A stretch of 64,000 nucleotides of DNA from Pseudorhodoferax soli (GCF_003337555.1 NZ_QPJK01000014.1:1-64000); one strand, 5' to 3'. Counted from the first letter of the stretch, positions 40,190 through 49,402 are shown. Notes: generated from the letters alone by a model not told the origin. Translations and numbers: made by a program.

Positions 40190-40807
40190 ATGCTCCAGGC
40201 CCTCACGCTGAACTGCACCCTCAAGCGCAGCGATCCTGCGTCCCCGTCGTCCACCGCCCGCCTGCTCGGCGAGGTCGAGGCCGAGTGGCGCCGGCTGGGC
40301 GTGGCCGTGGAATCCATCCGCGCGGCCGACCTGAACCTGCTGCCCGGCGTCTCGTCCGATGAAGGCGAGGGCGACGAGTGGCCGGCCGTGCGCCGCCGCA
40401 TCATGGATGCCGACATCCTCGTCATCGGCACGCCGATCTGGCTTGGCCAGCCGTCCAGCATCTGCAAGCGCGTGCTCGAACGCATGGACGCCTTCATCAG
40501 CGAGGTGGACGAGGCCACCGGCTACATGCCGACCTACGGCAAGGTGGCCGGCGTGGCGGTGGTCGGCAACGAGGACGGCGCCCACCATGTCTGCGCCGAG
40601 GTGTTCCAGGCGCTGGTCGATGTCGGCTTCACCGTGCCGGCCAGCGCCTCGACCTACTGGGTCGGCGAGGCCATGGGCAGCACCAACTACGTGGACCTGG
40701 AGCGCACGCCCGAGAAGACCGCCGGCACCACGCGCACGCTGGCCCGGCTCACGGCACACCTGGCGGGATTGCTGAAGGCGTCCGCCTATCCCTCCACCAA
40801 GGGCTGA
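40190..40807 (+). CDS. Flavodoxin-fold NAD(P)H-dependent oxidoreductase
   Basis: A 205-residue protein starting LQALTLNCTLKRSDPASPSSTARLL, the phosphate-binding loop of flavodoxin-fold reductases, with IGTPIWLGQPSSICKRVLERMD as the flavin-contact segment and VVGNEDGAHHV later. Related proteins (WrbA/FMN-reductase-like) reduce quinones or FMN. The ATG at 40190 is chosen because it begins the conserved sequence; its ribosome site is weak. It is 14 bases upstream of the phospholipase D-type gene and probably cotranscribed with it. Confidence 0.75.
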   Translation: MLQALTLNCTLKRSDPASPSSTARLLGEVEAEWRRLGVAVESIRAADLNLLPGVSSDEGEGDEWPAVRRRIMDADILVIGTPIWLGQPSSICKRVLERMDAFISEVDEATGYMPTYGKVAGVAVVGNEDGAHHVCAEVFQALVDVGFTVPASASTYWVGEAMGSTNYVDLERTPEKTAGTTRTLARLTAHLAGLLKASAYPSTKG

Positions 40808-40821
40808 ATGCAGGCGAAGCC

Positions 40822-42099
40822 ATGAACGCATGGCCGCAGTGGGCCGCCGGCATCGCGGCCGGCATCGCCGGCGTGCTGCTGCTGGTGCTGTGGTCCGTGC
40901 GGCGGCACCGTCCTCCCAGCCTGGGCATGGCCTGCGAGGGCGACATGGCATCGCTGACAGACTCTCTGGCCGGCCTGAGCCTGGGCACGGTGGTGCCCGG
41001 AAACGCGGTGGAGCTGGTGCTCGACGATGCCTTCTTCGACGCCGTCGAAGAGCAGATCGGCGCGGCGCGCCACACGGTGCACCTGGAGAACTTCCTGTGG
41101 AAGAAGGGCGTGGTCGCCACGCGCATGACCACCGCGCTGTGCAAGGCCGCGCGCCGCGGTGTGTGCGTGCGTGTGCTGCTCGATGGCATGGGCGGCCGGC
41201 GCATGGGGCGGGCCGCGCGGCGCGCCTTGCGCGCGGCCGGCTGCCGCGTGGCCTTCTTCCACCGCTGGTCGCTGCGCAACCTCGGGGTGCTGACCGACCG
41301 CGACCACCGCAAGCTCGTCATCACCGATGGCCACACCGCCCTCGTCGGTGGCCATTGCTACACCGATGCCTGGCTGGGCGACCACATACCGGCGACAGAG
41401 CAACTGCCGGCCTACGACGTCAGCGTGCGCGTGCGCGGCCCCATCGTGCACACGCTGCAGGGCGCATTCAGCGAGAACTGGGCCGGCGAGACCGGCGAAC
41501 TGTTCGCCGGCGACGCGGTGTTCCCGCCGCTGCAGCCGGCGGGCGCCATCGCCATGCATGCGGCCTATGCCAAACCCGAGCGTTCGGCGCCGGCCGTCAA
41601 GATCCTGCACCACGCGGCGATCTGCATGGCGCACCGGCGCATCCAGGTGCAGAACCCGTACTTCATCCCCAAGCCCGAGGCCATCGACGCCTTCGGCGCC
41701 GCGGTGCGGCGGGGCGTCGAGGTGCGCGTGCTGATGCCCGCGATCGATGCGACCGACAACCCCGTCGTCAACCTCGCGGCGCGGCGCAACTTCGGCAAGC
41801 TGCTGCGCTGCGGCGTGCAGCTGTTCGAGTGCCACAAGGGCCTCATCCACCAGAAGGTCATGACCATCGACGGCAGCTGGAGTGCGGTCGGCTCCAGCAA
41901 CTTCGACGACCGCTCGTTCGACACCAACGACGAGCTCACGCTGGGCATCCTGGACGACGGCGTGGCGCGGCAACTCGACGCGCTGTTCGAACGCCTGCTG
42001 CGCAGCGCCCGGCCGGTGTCGCTGCAGGAGTGGGAGCACCGGCCGCTGCACCGGCGCTTGCAGGAGCACGCCTGCTACTCGCTGCGCCAGGTGCTGTAA
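40822..42099 (+). CDS. Phospholipase D-family protein, cardiolipin synthase type
   Basis: A 425-residue membrane-anchored protein. One N-terminal TM helix (about 8-26) is followed by two HKD catalytic motifs, HRKLVITDG (HxKxxxxD, about residues 170-178) and HQKVMTIDG (about 344-352), each with a downstream Gly/Ser-rich S-N-F-type element (VGSSNFDDRSFDTNDE). This matches bacterial cardiolipin synthase (ClsB-like), which joins phosphatidylglycerol to another phospholipid. Substrate may differ, as the family also includes other transphosphatidylases. It begins the run of stress-type genes. Confidence 0.85.
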   Translation: MNAWPQWAAGIAAGIAGVLLLVLWSVRRHRPPSLGMACEGDMASLTDSLAGLSLGTVVPGNAVELVLDDAFFDAVEEQIGAARHTVHLENFLWKKGVVATRMTTALCKAARRGVCVRVLLDGMGGRRMGRAARRALRAAGCRVAFFHRWSLRNLGVLTDRDHRKLVITDGHTALVGGHCYTDAWLGDHIPATEQLPAYDVSVRVRGPIVHTLQGAFSENWAGETGELFAGDAVFPPLQPAGAIAMHAAYAKPERSAPAVKILHHAAICMAHRRIQVQNPYFIPKPEAIDAFGAAVRRGVEVRVLMPAIDATDNPVVNLAARRNFGKLLRCGVQLFECHKGLIHQKVMTIDGSWSAVGSSNFDDRSFDTNDELTLGILDDGVARQLDALFERLLRSARPVSLQEWEHRPLHRRLQEHACYSLRQVL

Positions 42100-42259
42100 G
42101 GCAGTTAGGCAGGGAGGCGCGCGCGCACGCCGTGCGCCACCTCCTACAGGGTCATTGGACATCCTGCGGCGCGGTGCGCGCAGTGGCGCGTCTACCGTGA
42201 AGGTCCGGCTGCCGGCGCAGTGCCCGCACCGTTGTTCCTGTCCTTCCTGGAGATCCGCC

Positions 42260-42292
42260 ATGCCCACGGTTTCCGAACAGGCCCAGGCCTGA
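42260..42292 (+). other. Mini-ORF of 10 codons before the TPP-dependent enzyme gene
   Basis: ATG at 42260 with a CTGGAGATCC ribosome site encodes MPTVSEQAQA and a stop, ending 6 bases before the ATG of the PoxB-like gene, whose own ribosome site is weak. It may be a translational leader or a chance ORF. The 199-base gap before it also holds a TCCTACA element at 42142-42148. Confidence 0.35.
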
Positions 42293-42298
42293 GCCGCC

Positions 42299-44095
42299 AT
42301 GAATGTCAGCGACCACCTGCTGCAGCGCCTGCATGAATGGGGCGTGCGGCGCATCTTCGGCTACCCCGGCGACGGCATCAACGGCGTCATGGGCGCGCTC
42401 GGCCGCAGCGATGGCGGCATCGCGTTCGTCCAGGCGCGGCACGAGGAACTGGCCGCGTTCATGGCCTGCGCGCATGCCAAGTTCACCGGAGAGGTCGGCG
42501 TGTGCCTGGCGACCTCGGGGCCTGGCGCCATCCACCTGCTGAACGGCCTGTACGACGCGCGCATGGACCACCAGCCGGTGGTCGCCATCGTCGGCCAGCA
42601 GGCCCGCAGCGCGCTGGGCGGCGAGTACCAGCAGGAGGTCGACCTGCCCAGCCTGTTCAAGGACGTGGCCTCCGAGTTCGTGCAGACCGTGTCGGTGCCG
42701 GCCCAGCTGCGCCACGTGGTGGACCGCGCCCTGCGCATCGCCAGCGAGCGCCGCACCGTGACCTGCATCATCCTGCCCAACGACGTGCAGGAGCTCGACG
42801 CCGTGCCGGTGCCGCCGCGCGCGCACGGCAGCGTGCGCAGCGGCATCGGCAGCACCCGGCGCGCGCTGGTGCCCGACGATGCGGCACTGGACGCCGCGGC
42901 CGAAATCCTGAACGCCGGCCAGCGCGTGGCCATCCTGGCCGGCGCCGGCGCACTGCATGCCACCGACGAACTGGTCGCCGTGGCCGAGCGCCTGGGCGCC
43001 GGCATCGCCAAGGCGCTGCTGGGCAAGGCCGCCGTGCCGGACGATCTGCCCTATGTGACGGGTGCCATCGGCCTGCTCGGCACGGCGCCGAGTTCGGACC
43101 TCATGAACGGCTGCGACACGCTGCTGATGGTGGGCTCGGGCTTTCCGTATGCGGAGTACCTGCCCGAGGAGGGCCAGGCCCGCGGCGTGCAGATCGACAC
43201 CGATCCCGCGCGCCTGGGCCTGCGCTACCCGATGGAGTTGAACCTGGTCGGCGACAGCCGCGCCACGCTGGCGGCGCTGCTGCCGCGGCTGCGCCAGAAG
43301 GCCGACACCGCCTGGCGCAGCGAGATCGAAGGCAAGGTGGCCCAGTGGTGGCAGGTGCTGGAGCAGCGCGCCATGGCCGAGGCCGAGCCGCTGAACCCGC
43401 AGCGCGTGTTCTGGGAACTCTCGCCGCGCCTGCCCGAGGGCTGCATCCTGACCTGCGACTCCGGCACGGCTGCCGTCTGGTACGCGCGCGATCTCAGGCT
43501 GCGGCGCGGCATGATGGGCTCGCTGTCGGGCGGCCTGGCCACGATGGGCCCGGCCGTGCCGTACGCGCTGGCCGCCAAGCATGCCTACCCGGACCGGCCG
43601 GTCATCGCCATGGTGGGCGATGGCGCCATGCAGATGCTGGGGCTCAACGCGCTGATCGGCGTCGCGGCAAGCTGGCGGCAGTGGAGCGACCCGCGGCTCA
43701 TCGTCATGGTGCTCAACAACAGCGACCTCAACATGGTGACCTGGGAGCAGCGCGGCACGGCGGGCGACCCGAAGTTCGCGCCCTCGCAGGACCTGCCGCC
43801 CTTCGCCTATGCCGAGTTCGCCCGGCAGCTGAACCTGGGCGGCCTGCGCATCGACGACCCCGCCCAGGTCGGCCCGGCATGGGACCAGGCCCTGGCGTCG
43901 GACCGGCCGATGGTGCTGGAGATGGTGACCGACCCCAACGTGCCGCCGGTGCCGCCGCACGTGACGGGCCCGCAGGTGCGCGCCTACCTGGCCGCGCTGC
44001 TCAAGGGCGACCCGGACGCGCGCCAGGTGATGCGCGCCAGCGCCAAGGAGTGGTGGGCCGGCGTGCGTGCCAGCCTGCGCGGCCAGCGCGACTGA
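42299..44095 (+). CDS. TPP-dependent enzyme, pyruvate oxidase/acetolactate-synthase family
   Basis: A 598-residue cytoplasmic enzyme. The catalytic Glu sits in QARHEELAAFMACAHAKFTG (about 50), the TPP/Mg motif is VGDGAMQMLGLNAL and, about 25 residues on, VLNNSDLNMVTWE. The FAD/ligand region (VAILAGAGALHATDELVAV) is present. Closest architecture is PoxB-like pyruvate:quinone oxidase, which decarboxylates pyruvate to acetate and passes electrons to the quinone pool in stationary phase. The C-terminal membrane-association segment of PoxB cannot be confirmed. It shows a strong TPP signature but a substrate call of pyruvate is inference. Confidence 0.85.
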   Translation: MNVSDHLLQRLHEWGVRRIFGYPGDGINGVMGALGRSDGGIAFVQARHEELAAFMACAHAKFTGEVGVCLATSGPGAIHLLNGLYDARMDHQPVVAIVGQQARSALGGEYQQEVDLPSLFKDVASEFVQTVSVPAQLRHVVDRALRIASERRTVTCIILPNDVQELDAVPVPPRAHGSVRSGIGSTRRALVPDDAALDAAAEILNAGQRVAILAGAGALHATDELVAVAERLGAGIAKALLGKAAVPDDLPYVTGAIGLLGTAPSSDLMNGCDTLLMVGSGFPYAEYLPEEGQARGVQIDTDPARLGLRYPMELNLVGDSRATLAALLPRLRQKADTAWRSEIEGKVAQWWQVLEQRAMAEAEPLNPQRVFWELSPRLPEGCILTCDSGTAAVWYARDLRLRRGMMGSLSGGLATMGPAVPYALAAKHAYPDRPVIAMVGDGAMQMLGLNALIGVAASWRQWSDPRLIVMVLNNSDLNMVTWEQRGTAGDPKFAPSQDLPPFAYAEFARQLNLGGLRIDDPAQVGPAWDQALASDRPMVLEMVTDPNVPPVPPHVTGPQVRAYLAALLKGDPDARQVMRASAKEWWAGVRASLRGQRD

Positions 44096-44104
44096 CGTGG
44101 CCCG

Positions 44105-45448
44105 CTACACGCCGGCGGGGTAGGTGGCCGGCGCCTCGGCGTCGCGCCAGCCGGTGCCGCGCTCCAGCGGCTCCAGCGCGCGCGTGGTGTCCAGGTGGAT
44201 CAGCGCGTCGAACTGCGCGCCCAGTTCGGCGTGAAAGTAATGGCTCATGCGCTCCGTCTCGGGCCGGTAGATCACGCCGATGGCGCGTTCGAGCCGCGGC
44301 TTGGAGAACACCAGGGGCCGCGCGCCGCGCAGCGGCAGCAGGAAGCGCGCCACGCCGCTGGCGTGCATCACCCCTTCGTGGCTGTCGGGCCGTGCGGGGA
44401 CGACCTGCATGCGCTGCGCCGCCGCGCCCCAGTCGGACGCGGCCGCCACGCTGCCTGTGTAGGTGCTGAAGCCGACCAGCAGCGCCCTGGCGCCATGGCG
44501 CTCGCGCACCAGTTGGCCCAGGTTCATCTCGCCGCGGCGCTGGCCCATCTCGGTGGCCCGCGCGTCGCCCAGGTGCGAGTTGTGGGCCCACACCACGATC
44601 TTCGGCCGCGTCTGCCCATGCCCGGACTGGCGCTGCAGGTGTGCCTGCAGCTGGCCCAGGGTCTCGGCCATGTGCAGGTCGCGCAGGTTCCACGACGACA
44701 CGTCGCTGAGGTACATGGAGCGGTAATAGGCCTCCGCGTTCTTGACCAGGAGCGCGTTTTGCGCCGCGTCGAACGCGGCCTCCGTGTCGGCGATGTCGGG
44801 CTGTGCTGCCGCGGCCCGGTGGCGCAGGTCGGCCAGCGTGGCGCGCACCGCCTGCTCGCAGCTGTCGGCGCCGCGCAGGCCCGTCATGAGGCCGTAGACC
44901 TGGCTGTCCTCGCCGAAGCGGTCGAAGCAGCCGTAGCGTTCGCGCACCTGCCGCGCCGCCTCGGGGTCGGCCGCCTCCAGATGCGCCAGCACCGCGGCCA
45001 TGGAGCTGTGCATGCTGTACAGGTCCAGGCCGTAGAAGCCGGTGCGGGCCGGCGGCGGCAGCCCTGCGTTGCGCGCGCGCTGCCACTCGACGAAGGCCAC
45101 GACCTCGGTGTTGCGCCACATCCAGGTCGGAAAGCGCTTGAAGCCCTCCAGCGCCTGCGCGGCGCTGTTGTCGCTGCCCACGCCGCGCACGTAGCGGTTC
45201 ACGCGGTAGGCATCCGGCCAGTCGCCCTCGATGGCGACGGCCTGGAACTGCTTCTCTGCCAGCAGCCGCTGCGTGATGCGCGCCCGCTCGCGGTAGAACT
45301 CGTGCGTGCCGTGCGAGGCCTCGCCCAGCAGCACCAGTTCGGCATCGCCCACCAGGTCGAGCAACGCGTCGTGCGGGTCGTCCTCGCGCAGGGGGATGGC
45401 CAGCGCGCGCACCGCGGCGATGGCATGGGGGTCAGGGAGTTCGGTCAC
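44105..45448 (-). CDS. Erythromycin-esterase-like (EreA/YbiU-type) protein
   Basis: A 447-residue protein. The hallmark of the superfamily is VLLGEASHGTHEFYRERARITQRLL (about residues 28-52), with a later VVWAHNSHLGDARATEMG and a C-terminal FLLPLRGARPL. Despite the name, most members are not macrolide esterases; they are uncharacterised hydrolases. The GTG start at 45448 overlaps the stop of a truncated phosphoribosyltransferase and follows GGAG. The partners suggest a stress-related module. Resistance should not be assumed. Confidence 0.85.
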   Translation of the reverse strand: MTELPDPHAIAAVRALAIPLREDDPHDALLDLVGDAELVLLGEASHGTHEFYRERARITQRLLAEKQFQAVAIEGDWPDAYRVNRYVRGVGSDNSAAQALEGFKRFPTWMWRNTEVVAFVEWQRARNAGLPPPARTGFYGLDLYSMHSSMAAVLAHLEAADPEAARQVRERYGCFDRFGEDSQVYGLMTGLRGADSCEQAVRATLADLRHRAAAAQPDIADTEAAFDAAQNALLVKNAEAYYRSMYLSDVSSWNLRDLHMAETLGQLQAHLQRQSGHGQTRPKIVVWAHNSHLGDARATEMGQRRGEMNLGQLVRERHGARALLVGFSTYTGSVAAASDWGAAAQRMQVVPARPDSHEGVMHASGVARFLLPLRGARPLVFSKPRLERAIGVIYRPETERMSHYFHAELGAQFDALIHLDTTRALEPLERGTGWRDAEAPATYPAGV

Positions 45449-45555
45449 AGCGGCGTCTCCATGGGATGCGACGCCGCGCGGCGCGCGTGGGCGCGCAGCC
45501 GGGCAGCGAGGGTGCGTCCGGCGCTCTGGCGGTCGCGGTAGATGGGCGTGGTCAT
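45445..45555 (-). pseudogene. Truncated phosphoribosyltransferase (N-terminal remnant)
   Basis: A 36-residue ORF starting MTTPIYRDRQSAGRTLAARL, the typical N-terminal signature of small phosphoribosyltransferases that often neighbour or fuse with erythromycin-esterase-like proteins. It stops after 36 codons instead of about 210, and the PRPP-binding loop is missing. The stop overlaps the GTG of the esterase-like gene (a 4-base overlap), as though an internal deletion joined the N-terminus to the coupled end of the old gene. It could still act as a leader for translation. Confidence 0.65.
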
Positions 45556-45810
45556 CGGTGCTCTGCGGTGCTGGGACTGCGGCGGGCAAGGCGCGTTCCT
45601 GCCGGGGCGCCGCTGCGCGACATGGCATGCCCTGCCGGCTGGCCGCGCGCAACGCAGTGGCCGCACGGCACGCCGGGACGCTGCAAGATCTGCCGCAAAT
45701 GTTGCAGACCGCCTGGGGCGGCGTGGCAGCAGGACGCGGCTGGCGCCAGAGGGCGGCACAGCCTGCTGCCAGCTGAAGGGCCGGTGCGCAGGCCGCACGC
45801 GGCCCGTGTT

Positions 45811-46179
45811 TCAGGCGCTGTCGCCGTGTTCCAGCGCCGCCAGCAGGCGGTCGAGCTCGGTGGACTTGTCGAAGACGCCATCGACACGCTGGCGCATGCA
45901 GCGTTCGCGGATGTCCGGCGTCGCATAGTTCGTGACCACGTACAGGCGCTGGTGCGCCGCGCGCTGCATGAAGGCGCGCGCCACGCCCAGGCCCGAACCT
46001 TCCCTCAGGAACAGGTCGACCAGGGCCACGTCCCAGGGTTCACGGCGCATCTGTGCAATGGCCGGCTGTTCGCTGTCGGCCCAGGCCACGACGCAGGCGC
46101 CCGCGACGTCCTCGAGCATCTCCGTCATGGTCTGGCGGATGAGCGGGTTGTCTTCGACCAAAAATACGCGTTGCGGCAT
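45811..46179 (-). CDS. Stand-alone receiver-domain response regulator
   Basis: A 122-residue receiver with no output domain. Acidic pocket in FLVEDNPL (residues 6-11), phosphoacceptor Asp in VALVDLFL (about 55), Thr in VVTNYATPD and Lys in FDKSTEL. It probably relays phosphate or docks to another protein, as CheY-like proteins do. No kinase is adjacent, though the window encodes three kinase-like proteins. A TGTAGGC element (46248-46254) lies about 69 bases upstream. Confidence 0.85.
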   Translation of the reverse strand: MPQRVFLVEDNPLIRQTMTEMLEDVAGACVVAWADSEQPAIAQMRREPWDVALVDLFLREGSGLGVARAFMQRAAHQRLYVVTNYATPDIRERCMRQRVDGVFDKSTELDRLLAALEHGDSA

Positions 46180-46313
46180 GGGAGAGAGGCCGCTGTCGTT
46201 GGGCAGGCTGGCTTCGGATGATGCTAGGGAGCGGGAAGGGCCGCCCTTGTAGGCGAAGGCACTGTGGGAATGCACGCATCGACCTTGCGCAATGCACCGG
46301 TGGCTCCTGAAGA

Positions 46314-46344
46314 CACGGTGCACCGCCGGATGGGGTGCACCGTG
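46314..46344. terminator. Strong hairpin between glucose dehydrogenase and receiver genes
   Basis: Two perfect 10-bp arms, CACGGTGCAC and GTGCACCGTG, around an 11-base loop. It sits 57 bases after the dehydrogenase stop and 135 bases before the receiver start on the minus strand. It lacks a proper T run, so it may be a processing or weak termination structure. Confidence 0.5.
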
Positions 46345-46400
46345 CTTCGGGCGGCGCAGCATGGCAGTGCGCAAGGGCGAAAGCGGCGCGCGCGCCGGCT

Positions 46401-48768
46401 TCACTTGGGCAGGGCCCAGGCCATGACGTGGTCGCCCGCCTTGGTGCCCAGCGAGCCGTGCCCGCCCGCCACGGCCACCACGTACTGGCGCCCGTCGGCC
46501 CCGGTGTAGCTCATCGGTGTGGCCTGGCCGCCAGCGGGCAGGCGGGCCTTCCAGATCTCGCGGCCGGTGGTGGCGTCGTAGGCGCGCAGGTAGTAGTCCA
46601 GCGTGCCCGACAGGAAGGCCAGGCCACTGGCCGTGAGCAGCGGGCCGCCCAGGTTGGGCACGCCCATGCGCAAGGGCAGCGGCACGGGCGCCAGGTCGCG
46701 CACGGTGCCGTTGCGGTGCATCCAGGCGGTCTTGCCCGTCACCAGGTCGACCCCGGCCACGAAGCCCCAGGGCGGCTGCTGGCACGGGATGCCCAGCGGC
46801 GAGGTGAAGGCGCTGAGCTTGACGGCGAAGGGCGCGCCGAAGTTCTCGTTCAGTGCAGGCAGGCTGTCCTGGGGCCGCTGCCCGCCCTGCACCAGCAGCG
46901 CGGTGTCGTCGGAACGCGGCACCAGCTGGGAGACGAAGGCCAGCATCGTCGGCGTGGCGAACAACGACTGGCGCTGCGGGTCCACGGCCACACCGCCCCA
47001 GTTGAACACGCCGAAGTTGCCGGGGTAGACCAGCGTGCCCTGGGTCGACGGCGGCGTGTAGCGGCCCTCGTAGCGCAGCTTGCGGAATGCGATGCGGCAC
47101 ATCAGCTGGTCGAACATGGTGGCGCCCCACATGGCGCTTTCGGTCAGCGCCGGCGGGTCGAACGAGACCGCGGAGCGCGGCTGCGTGGGCGCCGTGCGGT
47201 CGCCCGCGGCGGCGCCCTGCGGCACCGGGTCTTCGCGCACCGGGTGCACCGGCACCCCGGTGCGCCTGTCCAGCACGAACAGCTCGCCCTGCTTGGTGGG
47301 CTGCACCAGCGCGGGCACGCGCGTGCCGCCGATCTCCAGGTCGACCAGGCTGGGCTGCGCCGGCACGTCGTAGTCCCACAGGTCGTGGTGCACGGTCTGG
47401 AAGCTCCAGCGCACGCGGCCGGTGGCCAGGTCCAGCGCCACCACGGAGGACGAGAAGCGCTCCACCGCCTCGCTGCGGTTGCCGCCCCACTGGTCGGGCG
47501 GCTGGTTGCCCATCGGCACGTAGACCATGCCCAGCGCCTCGTCCACGCTGGAGATCGACCAGCTGTTGGGCGAGTTCGGCGTGTAGGTCTGGCCAGCCGC
47601 CAGCGGCGCCGTGTCGTCGGGGCGGGCCGAATCCCAGTTCCAGACCAGCGCGCCGGTCTCGATGTCGTAGGCGCGGATCACGCCGGACTGCTCGCGCGTG
47701 GAGACGTTGTCCAGCACCGTGCCGCCGACGATCACGAGCTTTTGCGTCACGACCACGGGCGAGGTCGAGTAGTAGGCCCCGGGCCGGTGGTTGGGCATGC
47801 CGGCCCACAGGTCGATCTCGCCGCGGCCGCCACCGAAGCTGCTGCACGATTTGCCGGTGGCCGGATCGAGCGCGAGCAGCCGGCCGTCCGCCGTGGGCAT
47901 GAACAGCTTGGACGGGCACTCCGGCGCGCTGGAACTGGCCTGGTAGGAGAGGCCGCGGCAAGTCAGGTGCTGCAGCGCGAGGCCCTTGGGCAGGCCCAGG
48001 TCGCGCCGCCAGGCCTGCGCGCCGGTGGTCGCATCCAGCGCCACGACGGACTGGTGCGGCGTGCACAGGAACAGGCGCTCGCCGATCTTCAGTGGCGTGG
48101 CCTGGAAGGTGGTTTCTTCGGGGTCGCCCGGCTGGCCGCGCACGTCGCCGGTGCGGTAGTGCCAGGCCAGCTGCAGGTTCTCCACATTGCCCGGTGTGAT
48201 CTGGGCCAGCGGGGCATGGCGCTGGCCTGCGGCGGTGCGGCCGTAGGCATGCCACTCGCCCGCCGGCACGGCGCCGTCTGCCGCGGCGGCGATCGGCGCG
48301 CGCGGCAGTTCCCCGGCGATCTGGTGCGGATCGTGGAACCACGATGCCACGGCCGTGGCGGCGAACACCGCCAAGGCCGCGACCAGCGCCAGGCCGCCGC
48401 GGCCGGCCAGGGCCCGCGTGCCGCGCCCGCGTGATGACGGGCAGCAGCAGCAGCGCGCCCAGGATGAAGGGCACGTCCAGCCGCGCGGCGAGCGGCCACC
48501 AGTCCAGGCCCGACTCCCACAGCGCCCAGCCCAGCGTGGCGATGACGAACAGCGCATACAGCTGCAACGCGGCGGGCCTGCGCGCCAGCAGCAGCCAGGC
48601 CGTGGCCAGAAGCAGCGCGGCGGCGACGAGGTAGTAGGGCGATCCGCCGAGCAGCAGCAGCTGTGTGCCGGCGATGCCGGCGAACAGCGCTGCAGCGATC
48701 AGCAAGATGGCCAAGATCAGCAGGAACCAGGGGCGGCGTGCGATGGGCGGCGGAGTGTGGGTTGGCAT
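46401..48768 (-). pseudogene. gcd: Membrane-bound PQQ glucose dehydrogenase with a frameshift
   Basis: The gene would encode a quinoprotein glucose dehydrogenase of about 785 residues. The N-terminus has the expected string of TM helices (from MPTHTPPPIARRPW), and the periplasmic PQQ propeller follows (YGRTAAGQRHAPLAQI, later NFGVFNWGGVAVDPQ and a C-terminal VAVAGGHGS). The reading frame changes inside the last TM region. A 13-base insertion flanked by an 8-base direct repeat (CCCGCGTG at 48413-48420 and 48426-48433) accounts for it exactly: removing 13 bases restores PVITRALAGRGGLALVAAL and a continuous frame. As given the protein is truncated after five helices. Sequencing error must be excluded. 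Confidence 0.85.
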
Positions 48769-48827
48769 GGGTGATGACTTTCGTGCATCGCGTGTGCTGC
48801 CGGGTGTCGGTGCGCATGCGCTGCGGT

Positions 48828-48846
48828 TGTAGGAATGGCTGTAGGA
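48828..48846 (-). promoter_or_regulatory. Tandem TCCTACA element upstream of the glucose dehydrogenase
   Basis: TGTAGGA occurs at 48828-48834 and 48840-48846 (TCCTACA on the minus strand), 12 bases apart, about 60-78 bases before the dehydrogenase start and between it and the divergent small gene. The same heptamer precedes several other genes in the window (see findings). Function unknown; a promoter or regulator site is inferred. Confidence 0.4.
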
Positions 48847-48956
48847 CCGCAGGGTCCCGCGCGGTAGGCGGTTTCCGGCGCGGCGATGGCGCACAGGCTG
48901 GCCCCGTGCGCCAGGGCGGGCCGCGAGCATGGGGCACACAACTTCTGGAGAGCAGC

Positions 48957-49262
48957 ATGACGAGATCGCGTTCGCAACCCGGCACAGGCGCGTCGGACCC
49001 CGTGGCACCCCACGCGCAGGCGACAGCGCAAGGGCAGTCCCCACAGCCCGGCAAGGGCGGTGTCGAAAGCGGCGGCGGCGACGGCACGCCGCCGCTCAAC
49101 TTCGACGACGAGGAGATCTATTCGGGCCGCGGCAAGGCGCTGCGCGCGGGCGGCACCGCCAATGCGCAAGGCGGCGACAGCGGCCGCCTCGGGCCGCCGT
49201 CCGAGCAGCTCTCCGACCGCAACGGCCCCAGCGCTCCGGACCGCAGCCGGCCGAAGGGCTGA
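48957..49262 (+). CDS. Small disordered hypothetical protein
   Basis: A 101-residue protein with a good ribosome site (TCTGGAGAGCAGC before ATG 48957). It is rich in Gly, Ser, Pro and Gln with no hydrophobic core, except for a central PPLNFDDEEIYSGRGKAL segment that may be a conserved interaction motif. It appears intrinsically disordered. It is divergent from the glucose dehydrogenase and shares its upstream region. Similar small disordered proteins are often stress-induced, but no function is claimed. Confidence 0.6.
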   Translation: MTRSRSQPGTGASDPVAPHAQATAQGQSPQPGKGGVESGGGDGTPPLNFDDEEIYSGRGKALRAGGTANAQGGDSGRLGPPSEQLSDRNGPSAPDRSRPKG

Positions 49263-49402
49263 GCCTTCGGCAGCCGCGGCGACGGGGCCCTGGGGCCGCT
49301 TGCCACGGCTGCTGCGGATCCCGCCGCCGGGCGGCGGGGGCGGGACGGCCGGCGCGGTGGCGCCAAGGGCCGGCCTGCCTCGCGCCTGGTGCAGGCACGG
49401 GC

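Noticed and set aside
40125..40211. 28-codon ORF with start at 40125
   Set aside because: Weak ribosome site, no family pattern and overlap with the start of the flavodoxin-fold gene; kept out as a probable chance ORF.
44105..45448. Macrolide-resistance call for the erythromycin-esterase-like gene
   Set aside because: The GEASHGTHE motif defines a broad superfamily, most of whose members do not act on macrolides; neighbours point to stress rather than antibiotic resistance.
45811..49044. 1077-codon minus-strand open frame covering the dehydrogenase and receiver genes
   Set aside because: It is a chance joining of the N-terminus of gcd, out-of-frame gcd sequence and the receiver. Real motifs change frame at about 48413-48433 and again before the receiver.
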